The notes under the pieces are model-generated. The model was not told the origin of the DNA. It saw nothing but the letters and a program-made list of their open reading frames with translations, and did not search any database. A stretch of DNA of 64,000 bases from Agrobacterium rosae (GTDB lineage Bacteria; Pseudomonadota; Alphaproteobacteria; Rhizobiales; Rhizobiaceae). The stretch spans positions 92,236 through 156,235 of the forward strand of contig NZ_NXEJ01000002.1 in assembly GCF_002915175.1 (NCBI RefSeq). Direction: 5' to 3'. Both the position numbers and the translations under genes were made by a program. This document shows positions 1 to 8,270 of this stretch, one piece after another; within the stretch, counting starts at the first letter, position 1; every line of letters starts with the position of its first letter.

Positions 1-594
1 CCGGTTACGCTCGATGATGGCAGACAATTGCGCCTGCCGATCCGCCCGCTGGCTGATGGGGAACACGCGCTCGCATCGCTCATCATCAACCAGGCGTCCT
101 TTCCCGTGGTCGAAGCTTTGGCGGATGATCTGGCGGGCAAGCTCAAACATTTCGAGATAGACATTGTCGTGGGCCTTCCCACGCTGGGCCTCACGCTCGC
201 GGCAGAGGTCGCGCGTCGCCTCGGTCACAGCCGTTATGTGCCGCTCGGGACGTCACGGAAATTCTGGTACCTGGAAGAACTTTCCGTGCCCATGTCATCC
301 ATCACCACCCAACAGCAGAAGCGTCTTTATATCGACCCGCGCATGCTTCCACTTCTGGAGGGCAGGCGGGTTGCGCTGGTGGATGATGTGATTTCCAGCG
401 GCACCTCGATCATTGCAGGTCTGTCGCTTCTCGCGGCCTCCAATATCGAGCCCGTGGTCATCGGTGCCGCCATGCTGCAATCGGACAGATGGCGCGACAG
501 GCTGTCGGATTTCGGGGCGCAATGGCCGGGCAGGGTGCAGGGCGTTTTCACCACACCTCTGCTGAAAAAGGCAGGCGACGGTTGGATTTTCTGA
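1..594 (+). CDS. Phosphoribosyltransferase-like protein (5' end outside window)
   Basis: The reading frame is open from the first base, so the true start probably lies upstream; a TTG at 28 is the first possible start inside the window. The PRPP-binding signature of type I phosphoribosyltransferases is clear: two aspartates and a GT in VALVDDVISSGTS at about residues 115-127 counted from position 28. An upstream GLPTLG segment would form the fold's second loop. The family transfers phosphoribosyl groups to purines or related bases in the cytoplasm; the substrate cannot be told from the sequence. It lies 155 bases upstream of a dipeptidase gene on the same strand, with no proven operon link. 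Confidence 0.75.
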   Translation, partial: PVTLDDGRQLRLPIRPLADGEHALASLIINQASFPVVEALADDLAGKLKHFEIDIVVGLPTLGLTLAAEVARRLGHSRYVPLGTSRKFWYLEELSVPMSSITTQQQKRLYIDPRMLPLLEGRRVALVDDVISSGTSIIAGLSLLAASNIEPVVIGAAMLQSDRWRDRLSDFGAQWPGRVQGVFTTPLLKKAGDGWIF

Positions 595-717
595 CGGGCA
601 TCAATCGGCGGTAGTCGTTGAATGGCTATTTTTTCATCCTGCTCAATTTCTGACTTGCGAAGCCTTGGAGGATGGGCCTAGGATCGTCGCCGATTGAGTA
701 AGCCCATGGCTTTAAAT

Positions 718-738
718 AAAAAAACGGCTGCGCCGTTT
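718..738 (-). terminator. Terminator-like hairpin facing left, in the dipeptidase leader
   Basis: Seven-base arms AAACGGC and GCCGTTT enclose a TGC loop at 722-738, with an A run at 718-724. Read on the minus strand this is a hairpin followed by a U tract, the form of an intrinsic terminator. No minus-strand gene lies to its right nearby. On the plus strand the hairpin ends 11 bases before the dipeptidase start codon. Confidence 0.45.
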
Positions 739-749
739 GGAATGTCTGC

Positions 750-1805
750 ATGCAACTTGTTTTCGATGGTCATAATGATGTGCTCCTACGGCTGTGGCGC
801 AATGCCAAATCGGGGAGCGATCCTGTCGCCGAGTTCATGCAAGGCACGTATGAGGGTCATATCGATGCGCCGCGCGCCAAGGCGGGCGGATTGGCCGGTG
901 GCATCTGCGCCATCTACATTCCCTCCGGTGATCTGATCCTGCAGGAGCCAGATGTTTCAGGGCATTACGTCACCCCGCTTGCAGCCCCGCTGGATCGTCA
1001 GCTATCGCTCGATATCGCGCTGGAAAAAGCCGCCATTGCGCTGCGTCTCGATCAGGCGGGAGGCTGGAAGCTTTGCCGCTCGACCACCGAAATCCGCCAA
1101 GCCATGGAGAACGGCGTGTTTGCTGCCGTCCTACACATGGAAGGCTGCGAGGCGATTGCCGCCGATCTCGATGCGCTGGATGTGTTTTATGCCGCCGGTC
1201 TGCGCTCGCTCGGCCCGGTCTGGAGCCGCCACAATATTTTCGGCCACGGCGTGCCCTTCGCCTATCCCATGTCGCCGGATACCGCACCCGGCCTCACCGA
1301 TGCCGGTTTTGAATTGGTGAAACGCTGCAACCAGCTCGGCATTCTCATCGATCTCGCCCACATCACCGAAAAAGGCTTCTGGGATGTGGCAAAAACCACC
1401 GATCAGCCCTTGATCGCCAGCCATTCCAACGCCCATGCCCTGACGCCCGTGGCGCGCAATCTCACCGATAAGCAGATGGACGCCATCAAGGAAAGCAACG
1501 GACTTGTTGGGCTGAACTACGCCGTCACCATGCTGCGGCCGGATGCGCGCGATGACGCCAACACGCCGCTTTCCGCCATGGTGCAGCATATCGATTACAT
1601 GGTCGAGCGCATGGGCATTGATTGCGTGGCGCTGGGTTCGGACTTCGATGGTGCGACGATACCCGCTGAAATCCGCGATGCTAAGGGCAACAATAATCTT
1701 GTTGCGGCGCTCAAATCTGCGGGTTACGCTGATAAAGACCTTGCTAAAATTTGCCGGGAAAACTGGCTGCGCGTTTTGTCTCAGGCATGGCACGAACCGG
1801 CCTGA
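750..1805 (+). CDS. Membrane dipeptidase family M19 (renal dipeptidase-like)
   Basis: A zinc dipeptidase of family M19, which hydrolyses dipeptides and in bacteria often accepts L-D or D-Ala-D-Ala substrates. The binuclear metal ligands can be placed: H8 and D10 in GHND, bridging E131 in HMEGCE, H204 in DLAH, H225 in ASHSN, and D298 in GSDFDG. At 351 residues it has the usual family length. No signal peptide is seen, so the enzyme is probably cytoplasmic. It ends 37 bases before the peptide importer genes, suggesting that imported dipeptides are its substrates; that link is inference. The start at 750 places the HxD motif at the N-terminus as in relatives, although its ribosome binding site overlaps a hairpin. 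Confidence 0.9.
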   Translation: MQLVFDGHNDVLLRLWRNAKSGSDPVAEFMQGTYEGHIDAPRAKAGGLAGGICAIYIPSGDLILQEPDVSGHYVTPLAAPLDRQLSLDIALEKAAIALRLDQAGGWKLCRSTTEIRQAMENGVFAAVLHMEGCEAIAADLDALDVFYAAGLRSLGPVWSRHNIFGHGVPFAYPMSPDTAPGLTDAGFELVKRCNQLGILIDLAHITEKGFWDVAKTTDQPLIASHSNAHALTPVARNLTDKQMDAIKESNGLVGLNYAVTMLRPDARDDANTPLSAMVQHIDYMVERMGIDCVALGSDFDGATIPAEIRDAKGNNNLVAALKSAGYADKDLAKICRENWLRVLSQAWHEPA

Positions 1806-1842
1806 GACCGAGTAGACACAAAGACACAAACAGGGGAAGACG

Positions 1843-3480
1843 ATGAACAAATCGCTCAACAAAGCCGCCCGCATCCTCGCCACCAGCGTGGCCCTTTCGA
1901 TGCTCTCTCTCGCGCCACAGGCCTTTGCGGCAACGCCCGCTGACACGCTGGTCGAAGGTTTCGCTATCGATGACATCATCACGCTCGATCCGGGCGAGGC
2001 GTTCGAGATCACGACGGCCGAGGTCACCGGCAATACCTATAGCAAGCTCGTCTCCATCGACATCACCGACACGTCCAAGGTGAAGGGTGATCTGGCCGAG
2101 AGCTGGACGACATCGGATGATGGTCTGACCTACACATTCAAGCTGAAGCAGGGTCTCAAATTCGCCTCTGGCAATCCCGTGACGGCAGACGATGTGGCCT
2201 TCTCCATGGAGCGGGCCGTGAAGCTCGACAAGAACCCGGCATTCCTGCTCAATCAGTTCGGTCTCAAGGGTGACAATGTGACCGAAAAGGCCAAGGCTAC
2301 GGATGCCAACACGTTCGTTCTGACGGTCGACAAAGCCTATGCACCCAGCTTCGTTCTCAACGTTCTGACGGCAACCGTTGCCTCCGTTGTGGACAAGAAG
2401 CTGGTGATGGAAAAGGCGAAGGCCGTTACGCCAAGTTCCGATTACAAATATGAAACCGATTTCGGCAACGAGTTCCTGAAGACCGGTTATGCTGGTTCCG
2501 GCCCCTACAAAATTCTTGGCTGGAAGGCCAATGAAGCGGTTATTCTGGAAGCCAACCCGAATTATTATGCCGAAAAGCCAAAACTGAAACGCGTCATCTA
2601 TCGCCACATGAAGGAAAGCTCTGGTCAGCGTCTGGCGCTGGAAAATGGCGATATCGACGTGGCGCGTAACCTTGAGCCGGGCGATATGGAGTCCGTTTCC
2701 AAGAAGGACGGCTTCACGGTCATTTCCGCGCCTAAAGGCACGGTCTATTATCTCGGCCTGAACCAGAAGAACGACTATCTGAAAAAGCCCGAAGTCGTTG
2801 AAGCCTTCAAATATCTCATCGATTACGAAGGTATCGGCGCCACCATCATCAAGGGCATTGGTGAGGTCCACCAGACCTTCCTGCCAAAGGGCCAGTTGGG
2901 CGCGCTGGATGAAAACCCCTTCAAGCTTGATGTCGCCAAGGCCAAGGAATTGCTGGCAAAAGCTGGTCTGAAGGATGGCTTCACCGTCACCATGGATGTG
3001 CGCAACACCCAGCCGGTCACGGGCATTGCCGAGAATATTCAGCAGACCTTGGCGCAGGCGGGCATCAAGCTGGAAATCATTCCCGGCGATGGCAAGCAGA
3101 CGCTGACGAAATATCGTGCCCGCCAGCATGACATTTACATCGGTGACTGGGGCTCGGACTATTTCGACCCGAATTCCAATGCTGAAACCTTCACCATCAA
3201 TTACGACAATTCCGATGCCGGCAAGAACAAGACGCTGGCATGGCGAAATGCCTGGGACGTTCCTGAGCTAACGAAGCAGACGCAGGCCGCGCTTCTGGAA
3301 AAGGACAACGCCAAGCGCGCCGCCATGTATCAGGACCTTCAGAAAAAGGTTCTGGAAAGCGGCCCGTTCGTGGTGATCGAGCAGAAAACGGAAATTGCCG
3401 GTTTCTCCAACAAGGTCAAAGGTCTGAAGCTCGGACCGAGCTTCGACACCAACTATGTCTTCCCGGTCTCGAAGGAGTAA
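1843..3480 (+). CDS. Peptide/nickel-type ABC transporter, periplasmic binding protein
   Basis: An SBP_bac_5 family protein of 545 residues. It begins with a Sec signal peptide that probably ends at AFA near residue 29, followed by the typical opening PADTLVEGFAIDDIITLDP and the SWTTSDDGLTYTFKLKQGL block of DppA/OppA proteins. The family binds di- or oligopeptides and related solutes in the periplasm and delivers them to a DppBC-type membrane pair. AGGGGAAG lies just before the ATG. It is the first gene of a five-gene importer set (binding protein, two permeases, two ATPases) that continues to 7077. The upstream M19 dipeptidase favours peptide substrates, but the ligand itself cannot be read from sequence. 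Confidence 0.9.
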   Translation: MNKSLNKAARILATSVALSMLSLAPQAFAATPADTLVEGFAIDDIITLDPGEAFEITTAEVTGNTYSKLVSIDITDTSKVKGDLAESWTTSDDGLTYTFKLKQGLKFASGNPVTADDVAFSMERAVKLDKNPAFLLNQFGLKGDNVTEKAKATDANTFVLTVDKAYAPSFVLNVLTATVASVVDKKLVMEKAKAVTPSSDYKYETDFGNEFLKTGYAGSGPYKILGWKANEAVILEANPNYYAEKPKLKRVIYRHMKESSGQRLALENGDIDVARNLEPGDMESVSKKDGFTVISAPKGTVYYLGLNQKNDYLKKPEVVEAFKYLIDYEGIGATIIKGIGEVHQTFLPKGQLGALDENPFKLDVAKAKELLAKAGLKDGFTVTMDVRNTQPVTGIAENIQQTLAQAGIKLEIIPGDGKQTLTKYRARQHDIYIGDWGSDYFDPNSNAETFTINYDNSDAGKNKTLAWRNAWDVPELTKQTQAALLEKDNAKRAAMYQDLQKKVLESGPFVVIEQKTEIAGFSNKVKGLKLGPSFDTNYVFPVSKE

Positions 3481-3498
3481 TCCGGCAGGATTGGTCCA

Positions 3499-4569
3499 TT
3501 GAGCATCGTTGAGACATCAGCAAGGCCACGGCGCGGCAAGAAAAGCCGCGCCAATACGCGCCTTATCGCCGTCCTTGGCTTCATCGTTACCGTCCTCACC
3601 ACCTTTTTGGGTTTGATGGCGGTTACATTTTTCATTGGTCGCGTCATCCCCATCGATCCCGCCTTGGCGATCGTAGGAGACCGTGCGCCCGCCCATGTGG
3701 TGGAACGCGTGCGCGAGGAACTCGGCCTCAATCTGCCGCTCTGGGAACAGTTTTTCATCTATATCAAGCAGGCGCTTTCGGGGAATTTCGGCAACTCCGT
3801 GCTGACGACCAATCCGGTCTTTGAGGATATCAAGCGCTTCTTCCCAGCCACCATCGAGCTTGCCACCATCGGCACGCTGATCGGTGCTGTCTTCGGCATT
3901 CCGCTCGGTGTTCTCGCCGCCGTCAAGCGTGGCAGCATCATCGACCAGATCGTGCGCATCATCGGCCTCGTCGGTTATTCCGTGCCGATCTTCTGGCTCG
4001 GCCTGCTGGCGCTGCTGGTGTTTTACGCCAAGCTGAACTGGGTCGCGTATCCCGGTCGCATGGATATCGTCTACGAATTCACCTTCACGCCCGTCACCGG
4101 CTTCTACCTGCTGGATGCCTTCTGGCAGGGGCAATGGGATGTGCTGTGGGATCTCTTCCGCCACATCATTCTGCCTGCCGGATTGCTGGGGTATTTTTCG
4201 CTGGCCTATATCAGCCGCATGACGCGTTCCTTCATGCTGAATGAACTCTCCCAAGAGTACATCGTCGCCGCCCGCGCCAAGGGCTTGTCGGAAACGCGCA
4301 TCATCTGGTTCCACGCCCTGCGCAATGCCGCCGTGCCGCTGTTGACGGTCATCGTGCTGTCCTATGCCGGTCTGCTGGAAGGCTCCGTCTTGACGGAAAC
4401 CATCTTCTCCTGGCCAGGACTTGGCCTTTACATCACCAACTCCTTGCAGAATGCGGATATGAATGCCGTTCTCGGTGGCACCATCGTGATTGGCGCTGTG
4501 TTCATCAGCATCAATCTCCTGTCCGATCTGCTCTACCGGACGCTCGATCCAAGGACGCGCAGCCGATGA
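3499..4569 (+). CDS. Peptide-type ABC transporter permease, DppB-like
   Basis: An inner-membrane permease of the BPD_transp_1 family, 356 residues. It starts with a basic cytoplasmic segment and a first membrane helix near residues 28-50. The cytoplasmic EAA loop, which contacts the ATPases, reads YIVAARAKGLSETRI. The start is a TTG at 3499, 18 bases after the binding protein stop, with AGGA upstream; no better ATG exists in this frame near the N-terminus. It is longer than E. coli DppB (about 339 residues) because of an insertion in the loop around VYEFTFTPVTGF. It overlaps the next permease by four bases, so the two are probably translated together. Confidence 0.88.
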   Translation: MSIVETSARPRRGKKSRANTRLIAVLGFIVTVLTTFLGLMAVTFFIGRVIPIDPALAIVGDRAPAHVVERVREELGLNLPLWEQFFIYIKQALSGNFGNSVLTTNPVFEDIKRFFPATIELATIGTLIGAVFGIPLGVLAAVKRGSIIDQIVRIIGLVGYSVPIFWLGLLALLVFYAKLNWVAYPGRMDIVYEFTFTPVTGFYLLDAFWQGQWDVLWDLFRHIILPAGLLGYFSLAYISRMTRSFMLNELSQEYIVAARAKGLSETRIIWFHALRNAAVPLLTVIVLSYAGLLEGSVLTETIFSWPGLGLYITNSLQNADMNAVLGGTIVIGAVFISINLLSDLLYRTLDPRTRSR

Positions 4570-5498
4570 CGCCAGCTTCGACACCACTAAAACCCTATAG
4601 CCGCGAATGGCTGCTGTCCGACCGGCCCGCCTCGCGTGGGCAGGCCCGGCTCGGCCGCGCCTATGTCATCTGGCGGCGGTTTTCGGAAAACCGGCTGGCG
4701 CTGGCCGGTCTCGGCATCATCATGGCGCTGGTCCTCGTCGCGATCTTCGCCGATGTACTGGCCCCGCATTCCGCCGTCCAAGGCGATCTGCGCAATGCCC
4801 GCCTGTTAGCCCCCGGCAGCGACGGCTATCTGCTCGGCACGGATGATCAGGGCCGCGATATTCTTTCGCGCCTCATTCACGGTTCGCGACTGACGCTGTT
4901 CGTGGTTCTGCTGGTTGCCATCATCGCCGCGCCTGTCGGCCTCATCGTCGGCACGGTTGCCGGTTATGCCGGTGGCTGGGTGGATGCCGTTTTGATGCGC
5001 ATCACCGATATTTTTCTGGCGTTCCCTAAGCTCGTTCTGGCGCTGGCGCTGGTTGCGGCTCTGGGGCCCGGCATCGAGAATGCCGTGCTGGCCATCGCCA
5101 TCACCTCATGGCCGCCCTATGCCCGCATCGCGCGTGCCGAAACCATGACGTTCCGCCATTCGGATTTCATCGCGGCGGTGCAATTGATGGGCGCGTCGCC
5201 TTGGCGCATCGTGCTCAAACACGTCATGCCGCTCTGCATGTCATCGCTCATCGTGCGTGTGACGCTGGATATGGCGGGTATCATTCTGACCGCCGCTGGT
5301 CTCGGTTTCCTCGGTCTCGGCGCGCAGCCGCCGCTGCCGGAATGGGGCGCGATGATCGCATCCGGTCGCCGCTTCATTCTGGATCAGTGGTGGGTTGCCG
5401 CCATGCCGGGCATCGCCATTCTCATCGTCAGCCTCGGCTTCAATCTGCTGGGTGATGGTCTGCGCGATGCGCTGGACCCGAAGGAGGCAGGCCAATGA
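4566..5498 (+). CDS. Peptide-type ABC transporter permease, DppC-like
   Basis: The second inner-membrane permease of the importer, 310 residues. It has the long N-terminal cytoplasmic stretch typical of DppC (about 40 residues, ending in FSENRLALAGLGI) before the first helix. The LGTDDQGRDILSRLIHGSRL block and the EAA-type loop DFIAAVQLMGASPWRI are family hallmarks. It starts at an ATGA overlap with the DppB-like gene and ends in an ATGA overlap with the first ATPase gene, showing a tightly packed operon. With the DppB-like partner it forms the transport channel. Confidence 0.9.
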   Translation: MTPASTPLKPYSREWLLSDRPASRGQARLGRAYVIWRRFSENRLALAGLGIIMALVLVAIFADVLAPHSAVQGDLRNARLLAPGSDGYLLGTDDQGRDILSRLIHGSRLTLFVVLLVAIIAAPVGLIVGTVAGYAGGWVDAVLMRITDIFLAFPKLVLALALVAALGPGIENAVLAIAITSWPPYARIARAETMTFRHSDFIAAVQLMGASPWRIVLKHVMPLCMSSLIVRVTLDMAGIILTAAGLGFLGLGAQPPLPEWGAMIASGRRFILDQWWVAAMPGIAILIVSLGFNLLGDGLRDALDPKEAGQ

Positions 5499-6331
5499 GT
5501 GCGCCGCTTCTCACCGTCGAAAACCTGCGCGTCTCCTTTCCCACCCGCACCGGGTTGGTGGAAGCGGTGCGTGGCGTGTCGTTTACGCTCGGCAAGGAGC
5601 GTCTCGGCATCGTCGGCGAATCCGGCTCCGGCAAGTCCCAGACCGGTCGCGCCATCATGGGGCTGACGCCATCTTCTGCCAAAATCGAGGCGGATGCCCT
5701 GCGTTTCGGCGATATCGATCTGCTGACGGCCTCGGCCAAACAACGCCGCAGCATTCGCGGCAAGCGCATCGGCATGATCCTTCAGGACCCGAAATATTCG
5801 CTGAACCCGGTCATGCCCATTGGTCGCCAGATCGTGGAAACCCTGCAGACGCATGAACGCATCAGCACATCGGCGGCCAAACAGCGGGCGCTCGATATGC
5901 TGGAGGCCGTGCAGATCCGCGAGCCGGAACGCGTCTACGGGCTCTATCCGCACGAAGTGTCTGGCGGCATGGGCCAACGCGTGATGATTGCCATGATGCT
6001 GGTCTGCGGCCCGGAATTGCTGATTGCCGATGAACCGACCTCGGCGCTGGATGTGACCGTGCAACTGGAAGTGCTGGGCATTCTCGACAAGCTGGTGCGT
6101 GATCGTGGAATGGGCCTCATCTTCATCTCGCATGATCTGCGGCTGGTATCGTCCTTCTGCGACCGTGTCATCGTCATGTATGCGGGCCGCGTGGTGGAAG
6201 AGCTTCAGGCCTCCAATCTGGACAATGCTCAGCACCCCTATACGCGCGGGCTGCTCAACTGCCTGCCGAAAATTGGCGATAACAGGCATCCGCTGCCGGT
6301 TCTGGATCGCAAGCCGGAGTGGCGCGCATGA
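5495..6331 (+). CDS. Peptide-type ABC transporter ATP-binding protein, DppD-like
   Basis: The cytoplasmic ATPase paired with the DppF-like protein encoded next. Walker A is GESGSGKS at residues 41-48, the signature is VSGGMGQRV, Walker B with catalytic glutamate is [12 protein letters not shown], and the switch histidine is in FISHDLRL. The C-terminal PYTRGLL segment is typical of oligopeptide ATPases. At 278 residues it is shorter than E. coli DppD (about 327) because the C-terminal extension is reduced. Starts and ends by four-base ATGA overlaps. It may also serve the second importer at 8271-11813, which has no ATPase of its own; that is inference. Confidence 0.9.
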   Translation: MSAPLLTVENLRVSFPTRTGLVEAVRGVSFTLGKERLGIVGESGSGKSQTGRAIMGLTPSSAKIEADALRFGDIDLLTASAKQRRSIRGKRIGMILQDPKYSLNPVMPIGRQIVETLQTHERISTSAAKQRALDMLEAVQIREPERVYGLYPHEVSGGMGQRVMIAMMLVCGPELLIADEPTSALDVTVQLEVLGILDKLVRDRGMGLIFISHDLRLVSSFCDRVIVMYAGRVVEELQASNLDNAQHPYTRGLLNCLPKIGDNRHPLPVLDRKPEWRA

Positions 6332-7077
6332 CCACAGTTCTTTCCGTTAAAGACTTGGTCGTGGATTTCGATGGCCATATCGCGCTTGATGGTGTCAGCA
6401 TCGATGTGGCCCAAGGCGAATCCTTCGGCCTCGTTGGCGAATCCGGTTCTGGTAAATCCACCCTGCTGCGCGCTATTGCCGGTCTCAACCACTTCGATGA
6501 GGGCAGCCTCATGTTGGAGGGGCGGACCTACAAGAGCAAATTCCGCGAAAAGAGCTTCTACCGCGATGTGCAGATGGTGTTTCAGGACCCCTATGGCTCG
6601 CTGCATCCGCGCCAGACGGTGGATGCGCTGCTACTGGAGCCGCTGACGATCCATGGGCTGGATGACAAGGAAGGCCGCATCACCCGCGCGCTGGATGAGG
6701 TGGGCTTGGGAACTGGTTTCCGCTTTCGCTATTCGCACCAGCTTTCCGGCGGCCAGCGCCAGCGCATCGCCATTGCCCGCGCGCTTATTCTGGAGCCGAA
6801 AATCTTGCTGCTGGACGAGCCCACATCGGCGCTCGACGCCTCCATTCAGGCCGAAATCCTCAATCTGCTGGAACAGGCCCGCAAGGACCGAAACCTCACC
6901 TTCCTCATGGTCAGCCACGACCTCGGCGTCATCAGCCATATGTGCGACCGTCTGGCCGTGATGAAAAGCGGCAAGGTGGTGGAGATGCTGGATGTGGAAG
7001 CGCTGGAAAGCCGCAAGTTTGAGGCCGATTATACGCGGCAGTTGCTGGTGGCGAGTGAAGGTTTCGTGCGCGATTGA
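6328..7077 (+). CDS. Peptide-type ABC transporter ATP-binding protein, DppF-like
   Basis: The second ATPase of the importer, 249 residues from the ATG at 6328. That start was chosen over a GTG nine bases earlier because it keeps the ATGA overlap seen at the two preceding junctions. Walker A is GESGSGKS at residues 37-44, the signature [15 protein letters not shown], Walker [13 protein letters not shown], and the switch region MVSHDLGV. It is shorter than E. coli DppF (334) and lacks the usual C-terminal oligopeptide extension. It closes the operon; the next 209 bases hold a palindromic repeat and no gene. Confidence 0.88.
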   Translation: MTTVLSVKDLVVDFDGHIALDGVSIDVAQGESFGLVGESGSGKSTLLRAIAGLNHFDEGSLMLEGRTYKSKFREKSFYRDVQMVFQDPYGSLHPRQTVDALLLEPLTIHGLDDKEGRITRALDEVGLGTGFRFRYSHQLSGGQRQRIAIARALILEPKILLLDEPTSALDASIQAEILNLLEQARKDRNLTFLMVSHDLGVISHMCDRLAVMKSGKVVEMLDVEALESRKFEADYTRQLLVASEGFVRD

Positions 7078-7140
7078 GGGTTCCGCCGTTTGCCGGTATA
7101 TGCCTCATTCTTGTTGAATGCGAATTTTGCCAAGCCCACC

Positions 7141-7231
7141 GTCGTCATCCTCGGGCTTGACCCGAGGATCTAATCACGTTGCCAAAACCGAGAGGTGGAT
7201 AGATCCTCGGGTCAAGCCCGAGGATGACGAC
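7141..7231. repeat. Palindromic element A1 (32-bp perfect inverted ends)
   Basis: The outer arms at 7141-7172 and 7200-7231 are perfect inverted repeats of 32 bases. Each arm is itself a hairpin: ATCCTCGGG, loop CTTGA, CCCGAGGAT (loop TCAAG in the right arm). Between them are 27 bases without obvious structure. Closely related copies lie at 37633-37736 and 49014-49096, and a broken half at 35911-35931. It sits between the peptide importer and the LysR gene and could act as a transcript end for the importer. Confidence 0.85.
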
Positions 7232-7286
7232 AGAGAACTTGGCCTAGCTAAAAAATGACGGAAATAGGCAGGGGCGGATACTCACC

Positions 7287-8186
7287 ATGAATCTACGCGC
7301 ATTGATGTATTTCGATGAGCTTGTCCGCACCAGTTCCATGCGGGCGGCGGCGGAAAATCTCAATGTTGCGCCCACCGCCATCAGCCGCCAGATCGAAAAT
7401 CTGGAAGAGTATTTCGGCACGCCGTTGGTCGAGCGGTCCAGCCGCGGCGTGACCTTGACGGCAGCGGGAGAGCTTCTGGCAGAGCGCGCTGGCAAGACCC
7501 TGCGCGAGCTTGGGCATGTCCACCAACTGATCGATGATCTCAAAGGACTGGAGCGGGGACGTGCTACGATCTATGCCAATGGCGCTACCGTCGCCAGCCT
7601 GCTGGCACCGGCGCTATCGCAATTTTCCCAAGCCTATCCGAAGCTTCGTTTTGAGGTGCACATCACCTCTGCGCGTCAGGCCATCGACGCTTTGGTCTCC
7701 GCACAGGCCGATATCGCCATCACGCTGTTTGCGCCGAAGACATCAGAGGTCAAAATCCTTGCACAGCGGGAGATTGGCTATGATGTCATCCTTCCCGCAG
7801 ATCATCCCTTGGCAGCCAAGTCTTCGATTTCATTAAAAGAACTTGCCAACATGCCGCTTGCCCTGCCGGAAAAAACCTTCGCGGCACGGCAGGCCTTCGA
7901 TGCGTTGTTTGCGCAGGCCGGTGTCGCACTAGACCCGGTCTTCACCGCAAGCTCACTGGAACTGCTGAAAGAACTGGTGCTGGACCAAGCCGCCGTGACG
8001 CTTCTGCCAGCCCTTGCGGTTGCACGCGAAATCAAGTCCGGCCAGATGGTCGCGATCCCGCTCAGCGGCACAAAGGGCGTGCGCACAAACATGGAGCTTT
8101 GCGTTCCACCGGACCGTGAACTGTCCTTCGCCGCCGCGACGCTCGCCGCTTTCATCGAGACCTTTATGGGCAGTCTGCCGAAATAG
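7287..8186 (+). CDS. LysR-family transcriptional regulator
   Basis: A 299-residue LysR regulator. The N-terminal winged helix-turn-helix covers about residues 1-60 (MRAAAENLNVAPTAISRQIENLE) and is followed by a linker helix and a periplasmic-binding-like effector domain from about residue 90. The family binds DNA as a tetramer and responds to a small ligand. It lies upstream of, and on the same strand as, the ATPase-less peptide importer starting at 8271, so control of that importer is likely but not shown. The usual divergent arrangement is absent. Confidence 0.9.
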   Translation: MNLRALMYFDELVRTSSMRAAAENLNVAPTAISRQIENLEEYFGTPLVERSSRGVTLTAAGELLAERAGKTLRELGHVHQLIDDLKGLERGRATIYANGATVASLLAPALSQFSQAYPKLRFEVHITSARQAIDALVSAQADIAITLFAPKTSEVKILAQREIGYDVILPADHPLAAKSSISLKELANMPLALPEKTFAARQAFDALFAQAGVALDPVFTASSLELLKELVLDQAAVTLLPALAVAREIKSGQMVAIPLSGTKGVRTNMELCVPPDRELSFAAATLAAFIETFMGSLPK

Positions 8187-8270
8187 GCGGTTGATTTTTA
8201 CCCTTGTTGTCGTGTAGCGATTTTCGCAACGCGCTGAACACAAAATGTTTGCGCCACTCGACCGGAGACG

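Noticed and set aside
1744-3129. A 461-residue minus-strand frame
   Set aside because: It is the shadow of the dipeptidase and binding-protein genes, as are other long antisense frames in this GC-rich window.
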